From NCBI GenBank assembly GCA_024399115.1, contig JAKSHZ010000001.1, positions 62,001-126,000 of the forward strand: 64,000 bases of DNA, written 5' to 3'. Made by a program: the position numbers and the translations under genes. Every line of letters starts with the position of its first letter. Positions within the stretch are counted from its first letter, which is position 1. Below, in pieces: positions 19,407 to 28,458 of this stretch. The notes under the pieces were generated by a model. The model searched no databases. It saw nothing but the letters and a program-made list of their open reading frames with translations, and was not told the origin of the DNA. This DNA is from Bacilli bacterium (lineage in GTDB: Bacteria > Bacillota_I > Bacilli_A > RFN20 > CAG-826).

Positions 19407-21140
19407 CTAGATGTCGTAGTGTTTTGAAATACTTGCCCAGTCTTTGTAAACTGCTTTTACATCGAGATATGTAATATCATCGAGTGTAATATCGCAAGTA
19501 GCTTCGTTGCCTGTAACAGTAACATCGCCAAGAGTAACTTCTTCTTTTTCTTCACCCTTTGTTGCTGTGATAACTACGTCACCTTCAAAAGGAACTTTTG
19601 AAGTAACAGTAATTTTACCTTCAGTCTTATCAAGAGTAATATCATCAAAAAGAACTTTACCTCTTGTTTCCTGTGCTTCCACCTTCTTACGAATACGGAA
19701 GAAACGACAAGCTCTTTCTTCAAAACTCTGGAACGGCAAGGAAATAGTAAGTTCTTCAGCTCCCTGAGAAATGTCAGTATCTGTGAACTTAGCTTTGAAA
19801 ATCTGAATTACATACAAGTAATTTGGATTATCTTCCTGATCTTGGAAACAGAATGTAATTTCTACATCCTTGTCACCTGTTGCCATGTTGTACAATTCTT
19901 CTGAATAACCTTTGATAAGGTATGCATCCAAAGTTCCAGTAATGTCCAAAGACATTGGAGCTGTTGAGATAGCACCTTTTTCGAAGATAGCAAAAATCTG
20001 TTTAAGACCATTGTTAAGTTCGAATGTAAGGTTAGAACCGTACTGAACACGATGTCCGTTGATGTAAAGGAATCCTTCACGAGCAGTAAACTGGTCTGTA
20101 GTTGTACCAACTTTCTGAGCCAACTCTTCAACCCAAGCTTTTGCTTCTGCAGGAGTTTTTCCTACAACTTTATCGTCATCCATTCCAACATAGAAGCGAC
20201 CTTCCTTGCTACGAGCATCATCATCAGCGAGTGCATCAATGATACCTGTTGGTGCAGCATAATATGTAGTAGAACTATCATATTCAGTAGCACGTTTGTA
20301 GCCATCACCATCTTCAATGTAGAATTTTCCAGCCTTGAAAGCAGCTTCATCAGCAACTTCAACTTCAACGTATCCGTCACCAGTCTGAAGAAGATCTGGG
20401 TTATTTGCACCCATAAATCCGAAACTACCAGTTACAATCTGACCCGGACTTACACTAAGAGACATAGTATTTACAGCAAGATGTTCAAATTCCTGATATA
20501 AATCTTCGTCTTTGATACCGCCATACTGAGCCAAAGCTGAGTATTTAATATCTTCAGTACCACAAGTAAGTTCGTCAATTTCGAATTCATTTCGTTCCTG
20601 TTCATCTTCAAAAATAACGATAGCATCTTCACGAGCCTTATTGCCACCTTTCCAACCTACAAGATATTTAGCCTTCAAGCCGCCATCTTTTTCAGTTCCG
20701 TTTGAAATGAACTGGTCTTCTGTAAGTGTTCCTTTGAAATCAAATTTGATAGCAGAACCATCATCAGATGTCCAAGGCTTCCACTTATTTCTAAGTGCAG
20801 CTTCAAAGATATCGTCATATGTTTCTGGAGAAAGTTCGATATCAAGAGAACCTTCAGATGAAGAGTTTCCTTTTCTAGGTGCAGACTTTGTTCTACCTTT
20901 ACGAAGTTCGTTTGATTCGATAGATTCTGTAGAACCTTTGATTGAGTGACCTGTACGTCTTGTCAACTGTGGATATTCAAAGACATCCGATTCCTGTACT
21001 ACAGGGTCAGTTTTAATACGACCAAGTGCAGCTTTTTCAAAGGCTTTTGCAGAAACATCTCCACCTGTAACTTCACGAGAGAAGAACAGACTTGAGTCTG
21101 AACCTGTTTTAATATTGAATTGTGGAGTAACGTGTGCCAT
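19407..21140 (-). CDS. Major tail (tube) protein with C-terminal Ig-like domain
   Basis: This 577-residue protein probably forms the tail tube. The N-terminal third (MAHVTPQFNIKTGSDSSL, then TGHSIKGSTESIESNELRKG) fits phage tail tube subunits. The C-terminal 95 residues (from about VLFDDITLDKTEGKITV) look like an immunoglobulin-like domain that would decorate the tail surface. It is about twice the usual tube-protein length, through a middle insertion of acidic repeats plus the Ig domain. The start at 21140 is chosen over an upstream in-frame ATG at 21191 because AGGGAGG lies just before it. A TTTAACTACGA motif lies about 110 bases upstream. Confidence 0.82.
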   Translation of the reverse strand: MAHVTPQFNIKTGSDSSLFFSREVTGGDVSAKAFEKAALGRIKTDPVVQESDVFEYPQLTRRTGHSIKGSTESIESNELRKGRTKSAPRKGNSSSEGSLDIELSPETYDDIFEAALRNKWKPWTSDDGSAIKFDFKGTLTEDQFISNGTEKDGGLKAKYLVGWKGGNKAREDAIVIFEDEQERNEFEIDELTCGTEDIKYSALAQYGGIKDEDLYQEFEHLAVNTMSLSVSPGQIVTGSFGFMGANNPDLLQTGDGYVEVEVADEAAFKAGKFYIEDGDGYKRATEYDSSTTYYAAPTGIIDALADDDARSKEGRFYVGMDDDKVVGKTPAEAKAWVEELAQKVGTTTDQFTAREGFLYINGHRVQYGSNLTFELNNGLKQIFAIFEKGAISTAPMSLDITGTLDAYLIKGYSEELYNMATGDKDVEITFCFQDQEDNPNYLYVIQIFKAKFTDTDISQGAEELTISLPFQSFEERACRFFRIRKKVEAQETRGKVLFDDITLDKTEGKITVTSKVPFEGDVVITATKGEEKEEVTLGDVTVTGNEATCDITLDDITYLDVKAVYKDWASISKHYDI

Positions 21141-21254
21141 TCCCAATTCCTCCCTTTTGAAAGCCTTACGGCTAAGATGAGAAAAAAACATCTCTAAGAA
21201 AATGCGGAAGAATAGAGATGTTATCTTATAGATAAAGAATGGCTTGTTTTATAT

Positions 21255-21264
21255 TCGTAGTTAA
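21255..21264 (-). promoter_or_regulatory. TTAACTACGA motif, copy 3 (major tail protein)
   Basis: Minus strand reads TAA-G-TTTAACTACGAATATAA, directly after the tail terminator stop codon and upstream of the major tail gene. TCGACA lies 17 bases before ATATAA, so a sigma-70 promoter overlapping the motif is possible. Confidence 0.55.
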
Positions 21265-21266
21265 AC

Positions 21267-22007
21267 TTATCTGTCGAGATCTGACTGCCAGTCAATTGTT
21301 ACTGGACACCAGATAAAATCGTCTTCTGTCATATTTGGTCCACGATATGTTCTGACAATTCTTACACCTTCCATAATCAGACCCGGTCTAAATAACTGTG
21401 CAATTTCGTCATAGCGGTCCAAAATAGCATCAGTTCCCCAGTTATTAGGAACACAGATATTAACCTGTAAAAATCCAGTCCATCTGATACGACCTTTACC
21501 ACCCAATTCAATCTGATTAGGTGCAGTTGGATGAAAATAGATTTCATACCAAGGATTTGTATAGGCCTCAGAGATTTCACTTCTTTCTTCGACACTGTTT
21601 TCAAATACAACAGAATAGATAGGCATCAAGATTTTCTTATTCTGTTCGGCATCGTAAAGTTCAAGTTTTCTTTTTATCTGTTTTGTGTTATCTCTGATAA
21701 TAATTGTCTCTTTGATAGCATCATACAGTTCATCATCTTCTGGTGAACCTTCTTCAGTTTGATAGAAGTTTGGATAGATTTCCTTATACCACTTAATAAG
21801 TTCAAGTTCTTTTGGACCATCTGCCTTAAACTTCTCTTCATCTGTCATTCCCGGAGTGTACTCTGGCTTAAAGTATTCAAAAGCAGGTAAACAATCAGGA
21901 TTCTCTTTGTTATCCTGATAATACTGGTGACATTTTGAAACAGCATCAATAGAACCTAATTCTAAGAACTTATTAATAATTAATCTTTCAACATATGCGT
22001 CTGTCAT
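21267..22007 (-). CDS. Tail terminator-like protein (lambda U-like / DUF4128-like)
   Basis: This 246-residue protein lies where the tail terminator, which caps the tail tube before head joining, is expected: right before the major tail gene. The C-terminal half (GKGRIRWTGFLQVNICVP near residue 168, then FIWCPVTIDWQSDLDR at the end) matches the pattern of DUF4128-type tail terminators. The N-terminal 120 residues are an extra acidic helical part rich in Glu and Lys. Spacing to the neck gene upstream is five bases. The family call is by pattern and position. Confidence 0.62.
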   Translation of the reverse strand: MTDAYVERLIINKFLELGSIDAVSKCHQYYQDNKENPDCLPAFEYFKPEYTPGMTDEEKFKADGPKELELIKWYKEIYPNFYQTEEGSPEDDELYDAIKETIIIRDNTKQIKRKLELYDAEQNKKILMPIYSVVFENSVEERSEISEAYTNPWYEIYFHPTAPNQIELGGKGRIRWTGFLQVNICVPNNWGTDAILDRYDEIAQLFRPGLIMEGVRIVRTYRGPNMTEDDFIWCPVTIDWQSDLDR

Positions 22008-22012
22008 TTAAC

Positions 22013-24871
22013 TTATTCTCCTTGAATAATTACAAAATTGTTATAATCATACTCGTGAGTTCCAAGAGTACTTTCATATTTTTTCAAATCCTTAATAATT
22101 TCATCAGATACAGTTGCGGCATTAAACCCTTCGGCATTGATTACTGCAGCAAGAATATTACTATCCTGTCCTGTTTCTAATATCTGGTTCCATTGGGCTT
22201 CAATAAGGCGAATCCATCCTTTTGGTGCCTGATAAGTAAAATGGTCTTTTACACCATGTTCTCTTTGAAATTTCCCTTCACCCTGCCAAGGTCCAGAATC
22301 TTTTTTGTAATAACCATATTCAAGACGTTCCCATCTTGGATGTGTGTTAGTATATGTGAAGTTGATACTCTTAACTTTTGAAGTCTCAACTCGTTTAGTA
22401 AAAACTTCTGCTACTTTTTGAATAGAATTCAAGTCTCCCGGTTTCATAAACCACTCATCATGTTCTTGAAAATCACTATCCAACATAGAGAATGTCATAC
22501 CTTTATACTTAAATTCCCAATAATCTCTTACACGTTCATCATCTGGTATATGTTCCCTTTCGATTGTATATGTTACTTTCTTAGCACCTTGTACCATATC
22601 GCTTAAAATATCTTCTGGATCTCGTTCAAACTTAACGCCTTCAAAAGTCTCCGTTTTCTTATATTTACCTTTCTTAATATACACACGAGTTTCTTCATAA
22701 TGATATCTTTCATCTACTGGTGTGTTAGAAATTAATAATTGGAAGAAAATGGCAGCTCGCATATTACCATAGTTATTTTTAAGAATTTGATTTTTAACTA
22801 TTGACTCAGGAACTGGCCAAGGTTTTAAGCCAGATTTACGCACAATTGCTGTAGGTTTAGCCAAATTCATATGATAAGTCCAAGTCTGTTTTATATCTTT
22901 CGCACCGTATTTTGATATTTTTACAGCACCTACATTAATTTCATTCTCTTGAATAATTAATGCCTTTTTCTTTTTCTTAAAATTTATTGTATAATTAATA
23001 TTTTGCTTAAATTCATATCCAAACCCTTGGATAGTATTTGCTGATTTAGGAGTAACATTTTTTTGTGTTTTAGCAACAGATGCAACACTTTTCATTTTTT
23101 TCTCAAAATTACCAACAACTTTTTGAGATATTTTATCCATATTTAATTTAGGCATTTTAGCTAACAATTTTAAATCTGCTTCACGTTTTAGTTCTTGAAC
23201 TTGCTTTTCAAACATACTAGATGCTTTTTTAATTGACAAACTAATTGCTTCATGTAGGCTTAATGCTGCGAATTCATCATTATGAAACTTTTCAAAAGAT
23301 GCATCTGCTTTTCTTTTATTTTCTGCAGCCTGTTTTATTTCTTCTTCAGTTTCAGGCTTTTTTAATACAAGCTGACCATTAATAACAGAATAAACATACT
23401 CTCCGCTAGCAAGTTTCATTATTGTATCTTTATTCTTTTCCGCTTGTATCTGGTCATAATTTTTATAATAATCAATGGTTTTATCAATCATTCTTATAAC
23501 TTCAGAAAGATTGTTTTTGCACTTTTGAACAAAATATTTTACAAAAAAGTTGTATGTAAAATCTAATTCATCATCTTTAGCAATTTTAATGTTTCCAGAA
23601 CCTGTACGAGATTGTTCAATATCCAATAAGGTTCCGTCATTTTTCATATCTACTAAAACAAAACTTTTATCATTAGGTTTCCTTTCTTTAAGACTTGCAT
23701 TCTGTTCTTGAAACCATTTTTCATATTGTTTAGCAAAATCATCTGTAACATTTTCAAAATCATCAATACCAAATCCTGTGTGTTGCCATTTAGGTTTGAT
23801 ATAAATCAAAGCAGTATTTTTAAATGGAGTTTCCCCTTTTTCATCACGATAATACTTTGCAAACTTTGATTTTTTTTCTTTTATAATTTTAAGCTTCTCT
23901 TGAAAATCTGCTAAACCTTCCTTAAATTCCTCTGTAGATAAATCAGCTAAATATTCGAGTTCTGATGCATCTACAGATTCCAAAAATGCAGATTGGACAA
24001 TCAACTTTTCCAAACTTTCGTCTTCTTCCCACCTGTCGAAAGTTGTTAACAATTCTACAAATCTATCATATTCCTTCCTTTTGTGCTCTTGAAGAAAATC
24101 AAGAGTGGCACCATACTGTGCTGCAGGATTATTTGCATGGGCTTTTTTCTTAGCCTCAGTTACCCAATAATCTCTAATCGATGTAGAATCAGGATGTTTT
24201 TTATAAAATTCAATTTCACTTTTCGTGAAATTTAATGGCACAAAATCCTTAACAATATTATTTTGCTGATAATATTCCTTAGCCACTTTTGCATGAACAG
24301 TGTCTAAACATTTTTTTAATACAAAAGGATTATTAGACATATAATCTCTATATTTTGAGATTTCTTTAGTAAAGATGTCATGAATTTCTGTATTTGTATC
24401 AATTATTTCTGACGAAGTAAATGTAGAGTATTTTTTTACATCTGGAGCTTCTTCATCCTCACCTTCTTCAATAACAAAGTTTGGTTGACCTTCCGCATCG
24501 TATGTAGCAGAAACCTTATAAACACTTTGAACTTTGTTAAACATTTCAACTGTTTCATCACAAGCAATTCTTACAATATCAGATGCAGATATCTTTGAAT
24601 TAATTAACTTTTGAACTTTACTATAAAGATTTCCGGGAGCTTCCAAGTATACATTCTTTACAGCTTGATAATCCGCCATCCGTTTTTTCTTACCATTTTC
24701 ATCACTTATATAAAAAATATCATTATCTAAATTATATTTTTGATTTATTGCTATAGCTCGTTCTACAACATCTTTTCTGGTGAGTACTGTAATTTCAATA
24801 TCTTGCTTAAATTTGTTATATTTATCTTGATAAACTTTTTTAAGTTCTGCAATTTTTGAATCGTAATCCAT
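22013..24871 (-). CDS. Neck protein (HK97 gp10-like C-terminus) with long N-terminal extension
   Basis: This 952-residue protein occupies the place of a 110-150-residue HK97 gp10-type neck protein. Its last 250 residues carry the expected pattern: LLISNTPVDERYHYEETRVY, later RWERLEYGYYKK and QAPKGWIRLIEAQW, echoing the 'PVDTG ... EyG ... apxG' signature. The first 650-700 residues are a lysine-rich, mostly helical extension with no recognised domain. Both neighbours are head-tail joining genes; its start overlaps the stop of the upstream gene by one base (TAATG). The extension may be a neck appendage, an internal or ejected part, or a toxin-like fusion. Confidence 0.6.
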   Translation of the reverse strand: MDYDSKIAELKKVYQDKYNKFKQDIEITVLTRKDVVERAIAINQKYNLDNDIFYISDENGKKKRMADYQAVKNVYLEAPGNLYSKVQKLINSKISASDIVRIACDETVEMFNKVQSVYKVSATYDAEGQPNFVIEEGEDEEAPDVKKYSTFTSSEIIDTNTEIHDIFTKEISKYRDYMSNNPFVLKKCLDTVHAKVAKEYYQQNNIVKDFVPLNFTKSEIEFYKKHPDSTSIRDYWVTEAKKKAHANNPAAQYGATLDFLQEHKRKEYDRFVELLTTFDRWEEDESLEKLIVQSAFLESVDASELEYLADLSTEEFKEGLADFQEKLKIIKEKKSKFAKYYRDEKGETPFKNTALIYIKPKWQHTGFGIDDFENVTDDFAKQYEKWFQEQNASLKERKPNDKSFVLVDMKNDGTLLDIEQSRTGSGNIKIAKDDELDFTYNFFVKYFVQKCKNNLSEVIRMIDKTIDYYKNYDQIQAEKNKDTIMKLASGEYVYSVINGQLVLKKPETEEEIKQAAENKRKADASFEKFHNDEFAALSLHEAISLSIKKASSMFEKQVQELKREADLKLLAKMPKLNMDKISQKVVGNFEKKMKSVASVAKTQKNVTPKSANTIQGFGYEFKQNINYTINFKKKKKALIIQENEINVGAVKISKYGAKDIKQTWTYHMNLAKPTAIVRKSGLKPWPVPESIVKNQILKNNYGNMRAAIFFQLLISNTPVDERYHYEETRVYIKKGKYKKTETFEGVKFERDPEDILSDMVQGAKKVTYTIEREHIPDDERVRDYWEFKYKGMTFSMLDSDFQEHDEWFMKPGDLNSIQKVAEVFTKRVETSKVKSINFTYTNTHPRWERLEYGYYKKDSGPWQGEGKFQREHGVKDHFTYQAPKGWIRLIEAQWNQILETGQDSNILAAVINAEGFNAATVSDEIIKDLKKYESTLGTHEYDYNNFVIIQGE

Positions 24872-25257
24872 TAAGAAGCTCTTCTACAATGAAGAGTATG
24901 TACTAAGATATATTTGCCGCTAGGATTACTAGTAGCAACGCTGATAATATTATAAGTAATACCCTCGTAAAGCACTTTATCTTTGCTTTCTTTAGGGATA
25001 ATAGAGATATCATCCATAGTGCAAGAGAAGGATACATCTCCTGCCTGAATAATGTTAGATAACTCTCCAATTGCTTCTGCTGTATAAGTTTTCATTACAC
25101 AGCGACCTTTGTATTCAGCGAACACAGGTTCTACCTTTTTTGTCTTAGGATTATATGCTGGTTCACCAACTTCCTTTTTCAAAGAAAATGGATTACCAAA
25201 TAAGTCGAAGAGATTATTTGCAACTTCTCTCATTTCAGGATAATTAAATGTAGCCAT
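24871..25257 (-). CDS. Head-tail joining / head closure protein
   Basis: This 128-residue protein lies between the DnaT-like adaptor and the gp10-like neck protein, the usual place of the head closure (stopper) protein. The sequence is beta-rich (VSFSCTMDDISIIPKE, ending KYILVHTLHCRRAS), as expected for a gpFII/SPP1 gp16-type fold, but no strict motif is available. A GGAGAGAATT ribosome-binding site supports the start. The call is mainly by position. Confidence 0.6.
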   Translation of the reverse strand: MATFNYPEMREVANNLFDLFGNPFSLKKEVGEPAYNPKTKKVEPVFAEYKGRCVMKTYTAEAIGELSNIIQAGDVSFSCTMDDISIIPKESKDKVLYEGITYNIISVATSNPSGKYILVHTLHCRRAS

Positions 25258-25266
25258 AATTCTCTC

Positions 25267-25509
25267 CTATTTCTTAAAGTTCTTTTTACCATTTCCTGTA
25301 AGTTTTTGATGACAACTAGCACAAAGCCAACGACCTTTAGGTTTGCCAGTTTTTGAATACGAAGTGTGATGAAACTGAAGTTTTTTACCTGTAGCACCAC
25401 AATGACTGCAATGTTTTGGTTTCTTTAGTCTTCCATCACGAAGAGCATTGTTAATCTTTGCTCTTGCAAGTTTCTTTTTGTGTTCTTCTGGAGTTTTTGC
25501 GTCTGACAT
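25267..25509 (-). CDS. Small zinc-binding HNH-like protein
   Basis: This 80-residue basic protein contains CSHCG, then LQFHHTSYSKTG and RWLCASCHQKL, i.e. CxxC-HH-CxxCH. The paired CxxC knuckles and the central HH resemble compact HNH endonucleases and phage zinc-finger proteins. It sits inside the head-tail joining operon, where small HNH proteins are sometimes found near terminase genes. Either a homing-type nuclease or a DNA-binding accessory protein is possible; no catalytic test can be made from sequence. Confidence 0.65.
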   Translation of the reverse strand: MSDAKTPEEHKKKLARAKINNALRDGRLKKPKHCSHCGATGKKLQFHHTSYSKTGKPKGRWLCASCHQKLTGNGKKNFKK

Positions 25510-25518
25510 TCGTTCTCC

Positions 25519-26106
25519 TTAAGGTAACCAACAAGCCTTATGATTTACATCTTTCAGAGATTCTTTATCAATGTATAAACCTCTTAACAATGAATTAAGA
25601 GCAGCATATTTAGATATGTAATCGAGTTCATTCTGGTCTGTACTTGAATTAGCAAAATATTCAATTTCTACAGCACCTTCGATTCTCTGTCGTTTTACAG
25701 CACCATTAGTATTAAGAGTTGTGAACAATTCTGAATCCTGCTTGAATCCATAATAAGCAGCTTCACAAATAGCATCTTTTAAGCATTTTGGAATTCCTTT
25801 AACCGGGAACCCATCTAAGTCATATAACCAGTCATTTCTTCCTTTACCAACTCTAGGGAAAGCCAATGACTGAGTTTCATACATTCGTACACCTTTCCAA
25901 ATAAATAAAGCATCAACATACTGTGTACCAATAATTAAGTTAGCCTGTTTTTCAACATCAGAAAGAGCTAACCAGTCTGCACGATTTTTATTTGTGAAAT
26001 ACTGGTTAGCATCTTCAAGAGTAATATATGAATTTGCATTAGGAACACAAGTTCCGTCTTCTACTATGTATTGTATTTCTAAGATTTCTTCTGTTCCTTC
26101 TGGCAT
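25519..26106 (-). CDS. Head-tail adaptor, DnaT-like (gp6-type connector)
   Basis: This 195-residue protein fits the phage family annotated as putative DnaT-like single-strand binding protein, now seen as the neck adaptor under the portal. Matching segments are PNANSYITLEDANQYF at residue 17, QANLIIGTQYVDALFIWKG near residue 49 and SLAFPRVGKGRNDWLYDLDG near residue 75. It follows the capsid genes and starts the head-tail joining block, consistent with this role. Confidence 0.78.
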   Translation of the reverse strand: MPEGTEEILEIQYIVEDGTCVPNANSYITLEDANQYFTNKNRADWLALSDVEKQANLIIGTQYVDALFIWKGVRMYETQSLAFPRVGKGRNDWLYDLDGFPVKGIPKCLKDAICEAAYYGFKQDSELFTTLNTNGAVKRQRIEGAVEIEYFANSSTDQNELDYISKYAALNSLLRGLYIDKESLKDVNHKACWLP

Positions 26107-26111
26107 AATCT

Positions 26112-26276
26112 TTATTCCTCTACTTCAGTTTTTTCTACGGGTCTTTTACGACCACGTTTGTAAGTTGTTGGAACTTCTTTTTTATCAGATTTAATCCAAC
26201 CTCTTTTCAAATAAAAAGACAGGTCTTCAGTCTGAATCTGTTTTACCTGTCCTTCTTTTTCAATCAACACTGTCAT
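26112..26276 (-). CDS. Small basic protein of unknown function
   Basis: A 54-residue frame, MTVLIEKEGQVKQIQTEDLS to a tail rich in Arg and Lys (TYKRGRKRPVEKTEVEE), overlaps the end of the upstream gene by 17 bases and ends six bases before the adaptor start. The compact packing and coding-like composition support a real gene. Similar short basic proteins often follow capsid genes. Confidence 0.6.
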   Translation of the reverse strand: MTVLIEKEGQVKQIQTEDLSFYLKRGWIKSDKKEVPTTYKRGRKRPVEKTEVEE

Positions 26277-26475
26277 CTACAACCCTCTTTCTACCTACAA
26301 CCTTTTTAGGTTCTTCAGTAACAGGAACCTCAGTTGTTTCTACAGTTTCTGTAGGAACTTCTTTTGGTTCCTGTACTTTGGCAGCTCTTGCATCAGCAAT
26401 TGCTTCTGCAAGTGAGGAATGCACAGGATGATTTCTTTTCACAAGCATTTTTCTAGCGTGTTCTTTAGGTGTCAT
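26260..26475 (-). CDS. Small low-complexity protein after major capsid gene
   Basis: This 71-residue protein has a basic helical start (MTPKEHARKMLVKRNHP) and a Glu/Val/Thr/Pro-rich tail. It lies 14 bases after the capsid gene and is probably an accessory head protein. It resembles in style, but not in sequence, the 97-residue protein after the region-B capsid gene. Confidence 0.6.
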   Translation of the reverse strand: MTPKEHARKMLVKRNHPVHSSLAEAIADARAAKVQEPKEVPTETVETTEVPVTEEPKKVVGRKRVVDDSVD

Positions 26476-26489
26476 CCTATGCCTCCAGA

Positions 26490-27431
26490 CTATGCTGTCA
26501 ATTTTGCTTTCAACATACTGATAGCAACGTTTTTACGTTCTGCAGCAAGTTTCCAGTTTGTTGAAACTTTGAGTTCATTAAGAGTTGGTGATACACCAGC
26601 TGGAGAACCTACCCACTGCATTCCACGAGGATGCATTGTGAAGATACGTGATGAATAGATTTCATCCTGTTTCTTTGCAGCATTGCGAACATATTCAACA
26701 GAGATGTTCTTTTCGTTTTCGTTGTAAGCAAGAGAACCTTCACCGAAGAAGTAGATTGGATAAACACCTTCTAATGGAGCAATGTCATCGTCAACGATTA
26801 CACGTTTTTCCATGTATGTGTTATATCCCGGTTCCATTGCTGAAGGCTGTACCCAGTCAACGAGTTCGAGTTTTTTCAAAGTTGCAAGAACTGCAGAGTG
26901 CATAGCTACACAAGAGATTTTTGAGTAGTTATCACCGATGAGGAATCCTGCATCAGCCATCATGTCTGCTGTGAGTACCTGTGATGAAGCATCAAGTACA
27001 GAGTCAGCCATTTCTGTTACTCCGAATACACCTTCGAGAGATGCAATTGCAACCTGCTGGTATGTCTGTGCCCAGTCATCAGAGAGTTCAAGAGAAAGAG
27101 CTCCAATAGGGTCAGAACCAGAGAAGTGTTTTGAAAGATCAGAAACTGCAAAACCCATACCAAGTGCGTGAACAGCACCGATTGATTTTGAAGCAACGAT
27201 TTTCTTTGTTTCAATATCCTGTCCTTCTACAAGAACCTGTCCAATTGCACCAGTTCTTTTGAAGAATGGAATTGAAACTGTTGTTCCACCTTCAGAAAGA
27301 TTTACTGAAGGGTCAGATGTTGCAATACCAGAATTGATGAATGCAGATTTGTGGATTGTATCTTCAATCAAATAAGGACTGAGGATTTCAGGAATGATAA
27401 GGTCTGTGATTTTGGTTAATTCACTAGGCAT
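26490..27431 (-). CDS. Major capsid protein, region A
   Basis: This 313-residue protein forms the capsid shell of phage A. The N-terminus (MPSELTKITDLIIPEILSPY) and the segment TTVSIPFFKRTGAIGQVLVE are typical of HK97-fold coat proteins that begin with a mobile arm and a beta-rich E-loop region. The C-terminal part contains YNTYMEKRVIVDDDIAPLEG and a final MHPRGMQWVGSPAG stretch, as in many phage coat proteins. It follows the scaffold gene by nine bases. There is no protease gene in this module, in line with a separate scaffold. Confidence 0.85.
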   Translation of the reverse strand: MPSELTKITDLIIPEILSPYLIEDTIHKSAFINSGIATSDPSVNLSEGGTTVSIPFFKRTGAIGQVLVEGQDIETKKIVASKSIGAVHALGMGFAVSDLSKHFSGSDPIGALSLELSDDWAQTYQQVAIASLEGVFGVTEMADSVLDASSQVLTADMMADAGFLIGDNYSKISCVAMHSAVLATLKKLELVDWVQPSAMEPGYNTYMEKRVIVDDDIAPLEGVYPIYFFGEGSLAYNENEKNISVEYVRNAAKKQDEIYSSRIFTMHPRGMQWVGSPAGVSPTLNELKVSTNWKLAAERKNVAISMLKAKLTA

Positions 27432-27440
27432 ATTAGTCTC

Positions 27441-28199
27441 CTATCGACCAGCCTGTCTCTTCAGAGCCTCATAAAGCTGAGGATCTCTTACTTTCAACAA
27501 AGCCTGTTCTGTTTTATTATTTGTTACAAAAGGATTGTTACCGTTTCCATATCTATTAGAACCGCCTTCCGCACCGCCTCCAGTAGATGTGTTCAAGATA
27601 CAATTCTTTCCAAATGTAGTTTGACGTGCTTCTTCAACAGCCTGTTTAATTGACAAACCGTTTTTAGTAGCAAGAATTGATTTACCATCTCCAATAGGTC
27701 TACGTGCGAATTTTGCACAATCTTCGCCTAATACAAAGGCTGAGAATGCTTCCAAAGAATCTGGTGCAATGTTTGCTCCCTGAATTGCTTTGTTAAATTC
27801 TGCCATACATTCATTTCTTAACTGGGCTTTTTCACCCTCAGCAATCTTGTTCTTCTGTTCGTCAATTGTTTTCTGAAGTTCAGAAATCTGACCAGCATAA
27901 AGATTTGCTGCTTCCTGTAATTTGGCATCATAAACTTTCTGCATTTCTTCAGGAGCCAATTCTTTAAGCTGCTTCTCCAACTTGTTATTAGCTTCTTTAA
28001 GTGCATCACGTTCTTTTTCTACAGTATGACGTTTAGCAATTTCATCAGTTTTTTCCTGCTTGATTGCTTCTTTGTTTGCTTTCAATGCGTTAAGCTGTGC
28101 ATCGAAGTCTTCCTGATAAGTATTGATAATAGTATCAATCTTTGCATCGAGTTCTCCCTCTGCGTTCAAGATTTCCTGTAACTGTTCTTTTTCGACCAT
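27441..28199 (-). CDS. Capsid scaffold protein
   Basis: This 252-residue protein is predicted coiled coil over most of residues 1-140 (Glu/Lys/Gln-rich heptads), followed by a Gly/Asn-rich linker (GGGAEGGSNRYGNGNNPF) and a short C-terminal helix (LLKVRDPQLYEALKRQ), the usual scaffold architecture in which the C-terminal helix binds the coat. It directly precedes the coat gene. The start at 28199 is chosen because GAGG lies nine bases upstream; an in-frame ATG at 28229 lacks a site. A TTTAACTACGA motif lies about 100 bases upstream. Confidence 0.82.
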   Translation of the reverse strand: MVEKEQLQEILNAEGELDAKIDTIINTYQEDFDAQLNALKANKEAIKQEKTDEIAKRHTVEKERDALKEANNKLEKQLKELAPEEMQKVYDAKLQEAANLYAGQISELQKTIDEQKNKIAEGEKAQLRNECMAEFNKAIQGANIAPDSLEAFSAFVLGEDCAKFARRPIGDGKSILATKNGLSIKQAVEEARQTTFGKNCILNTSTGGGAEGGSNRYGNGNNPFVTNNKTEQALLKVRDPQLYEALKRQAGR

Positions 28200-28295
28200 A
28201 TTGTGGTACCTCGTATATATAAAATTCACTTACGCCTGTAAGTGCACCTACTGTGCAGATTTTTAATACAAGGACTATTCTTGGATAAAATTAGT

Positions 28296-28305
28296 TCGTA
28301 GTTAA
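28296..28305 (-). promoter_or_regulatory. TTAACTACGA motif, copy 4 (scaffold and capsid)
   Basis: Minus strand reads ATCTTTTAACTACGAACTAA. It lies between an intrinsic terminator and the scaffold gene, the expected place for a promoter of the capsid operon. Confidence 0.6.
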
Positions 28306-28350
28306 AAGATATGTTTGCATACGTGAGAATAATTGAAATGTTTAGGGGTT

Positions 28351-28396
28351 AAAAAAAAGAAACGTTCCCAATACAACGTACCGGGAACGCCTTTTT
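28351..28396 (-). terminator. Bidirectional intrinsic terminator after MuF-like gene
   Basis: CGTTCCC (28363-28369) pairs with GGGAACG (28383-28389); on the minus strand the stem is followed by TTTCTTTTTTTT, on the plus strand by CTTTTT. A second small hairpin, TGGGTT/AACCCA, lies at 28412-28428. The 28230-28458 gap holds these and the motif; no gene is seen. Confidence 0.8.
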
Positions 28397-28458
28397 AAGA
28401 TTGAACACTGATGGGTTGCTGAAACCCACCAACAGTTAAACATATTTATTACTTAAAG

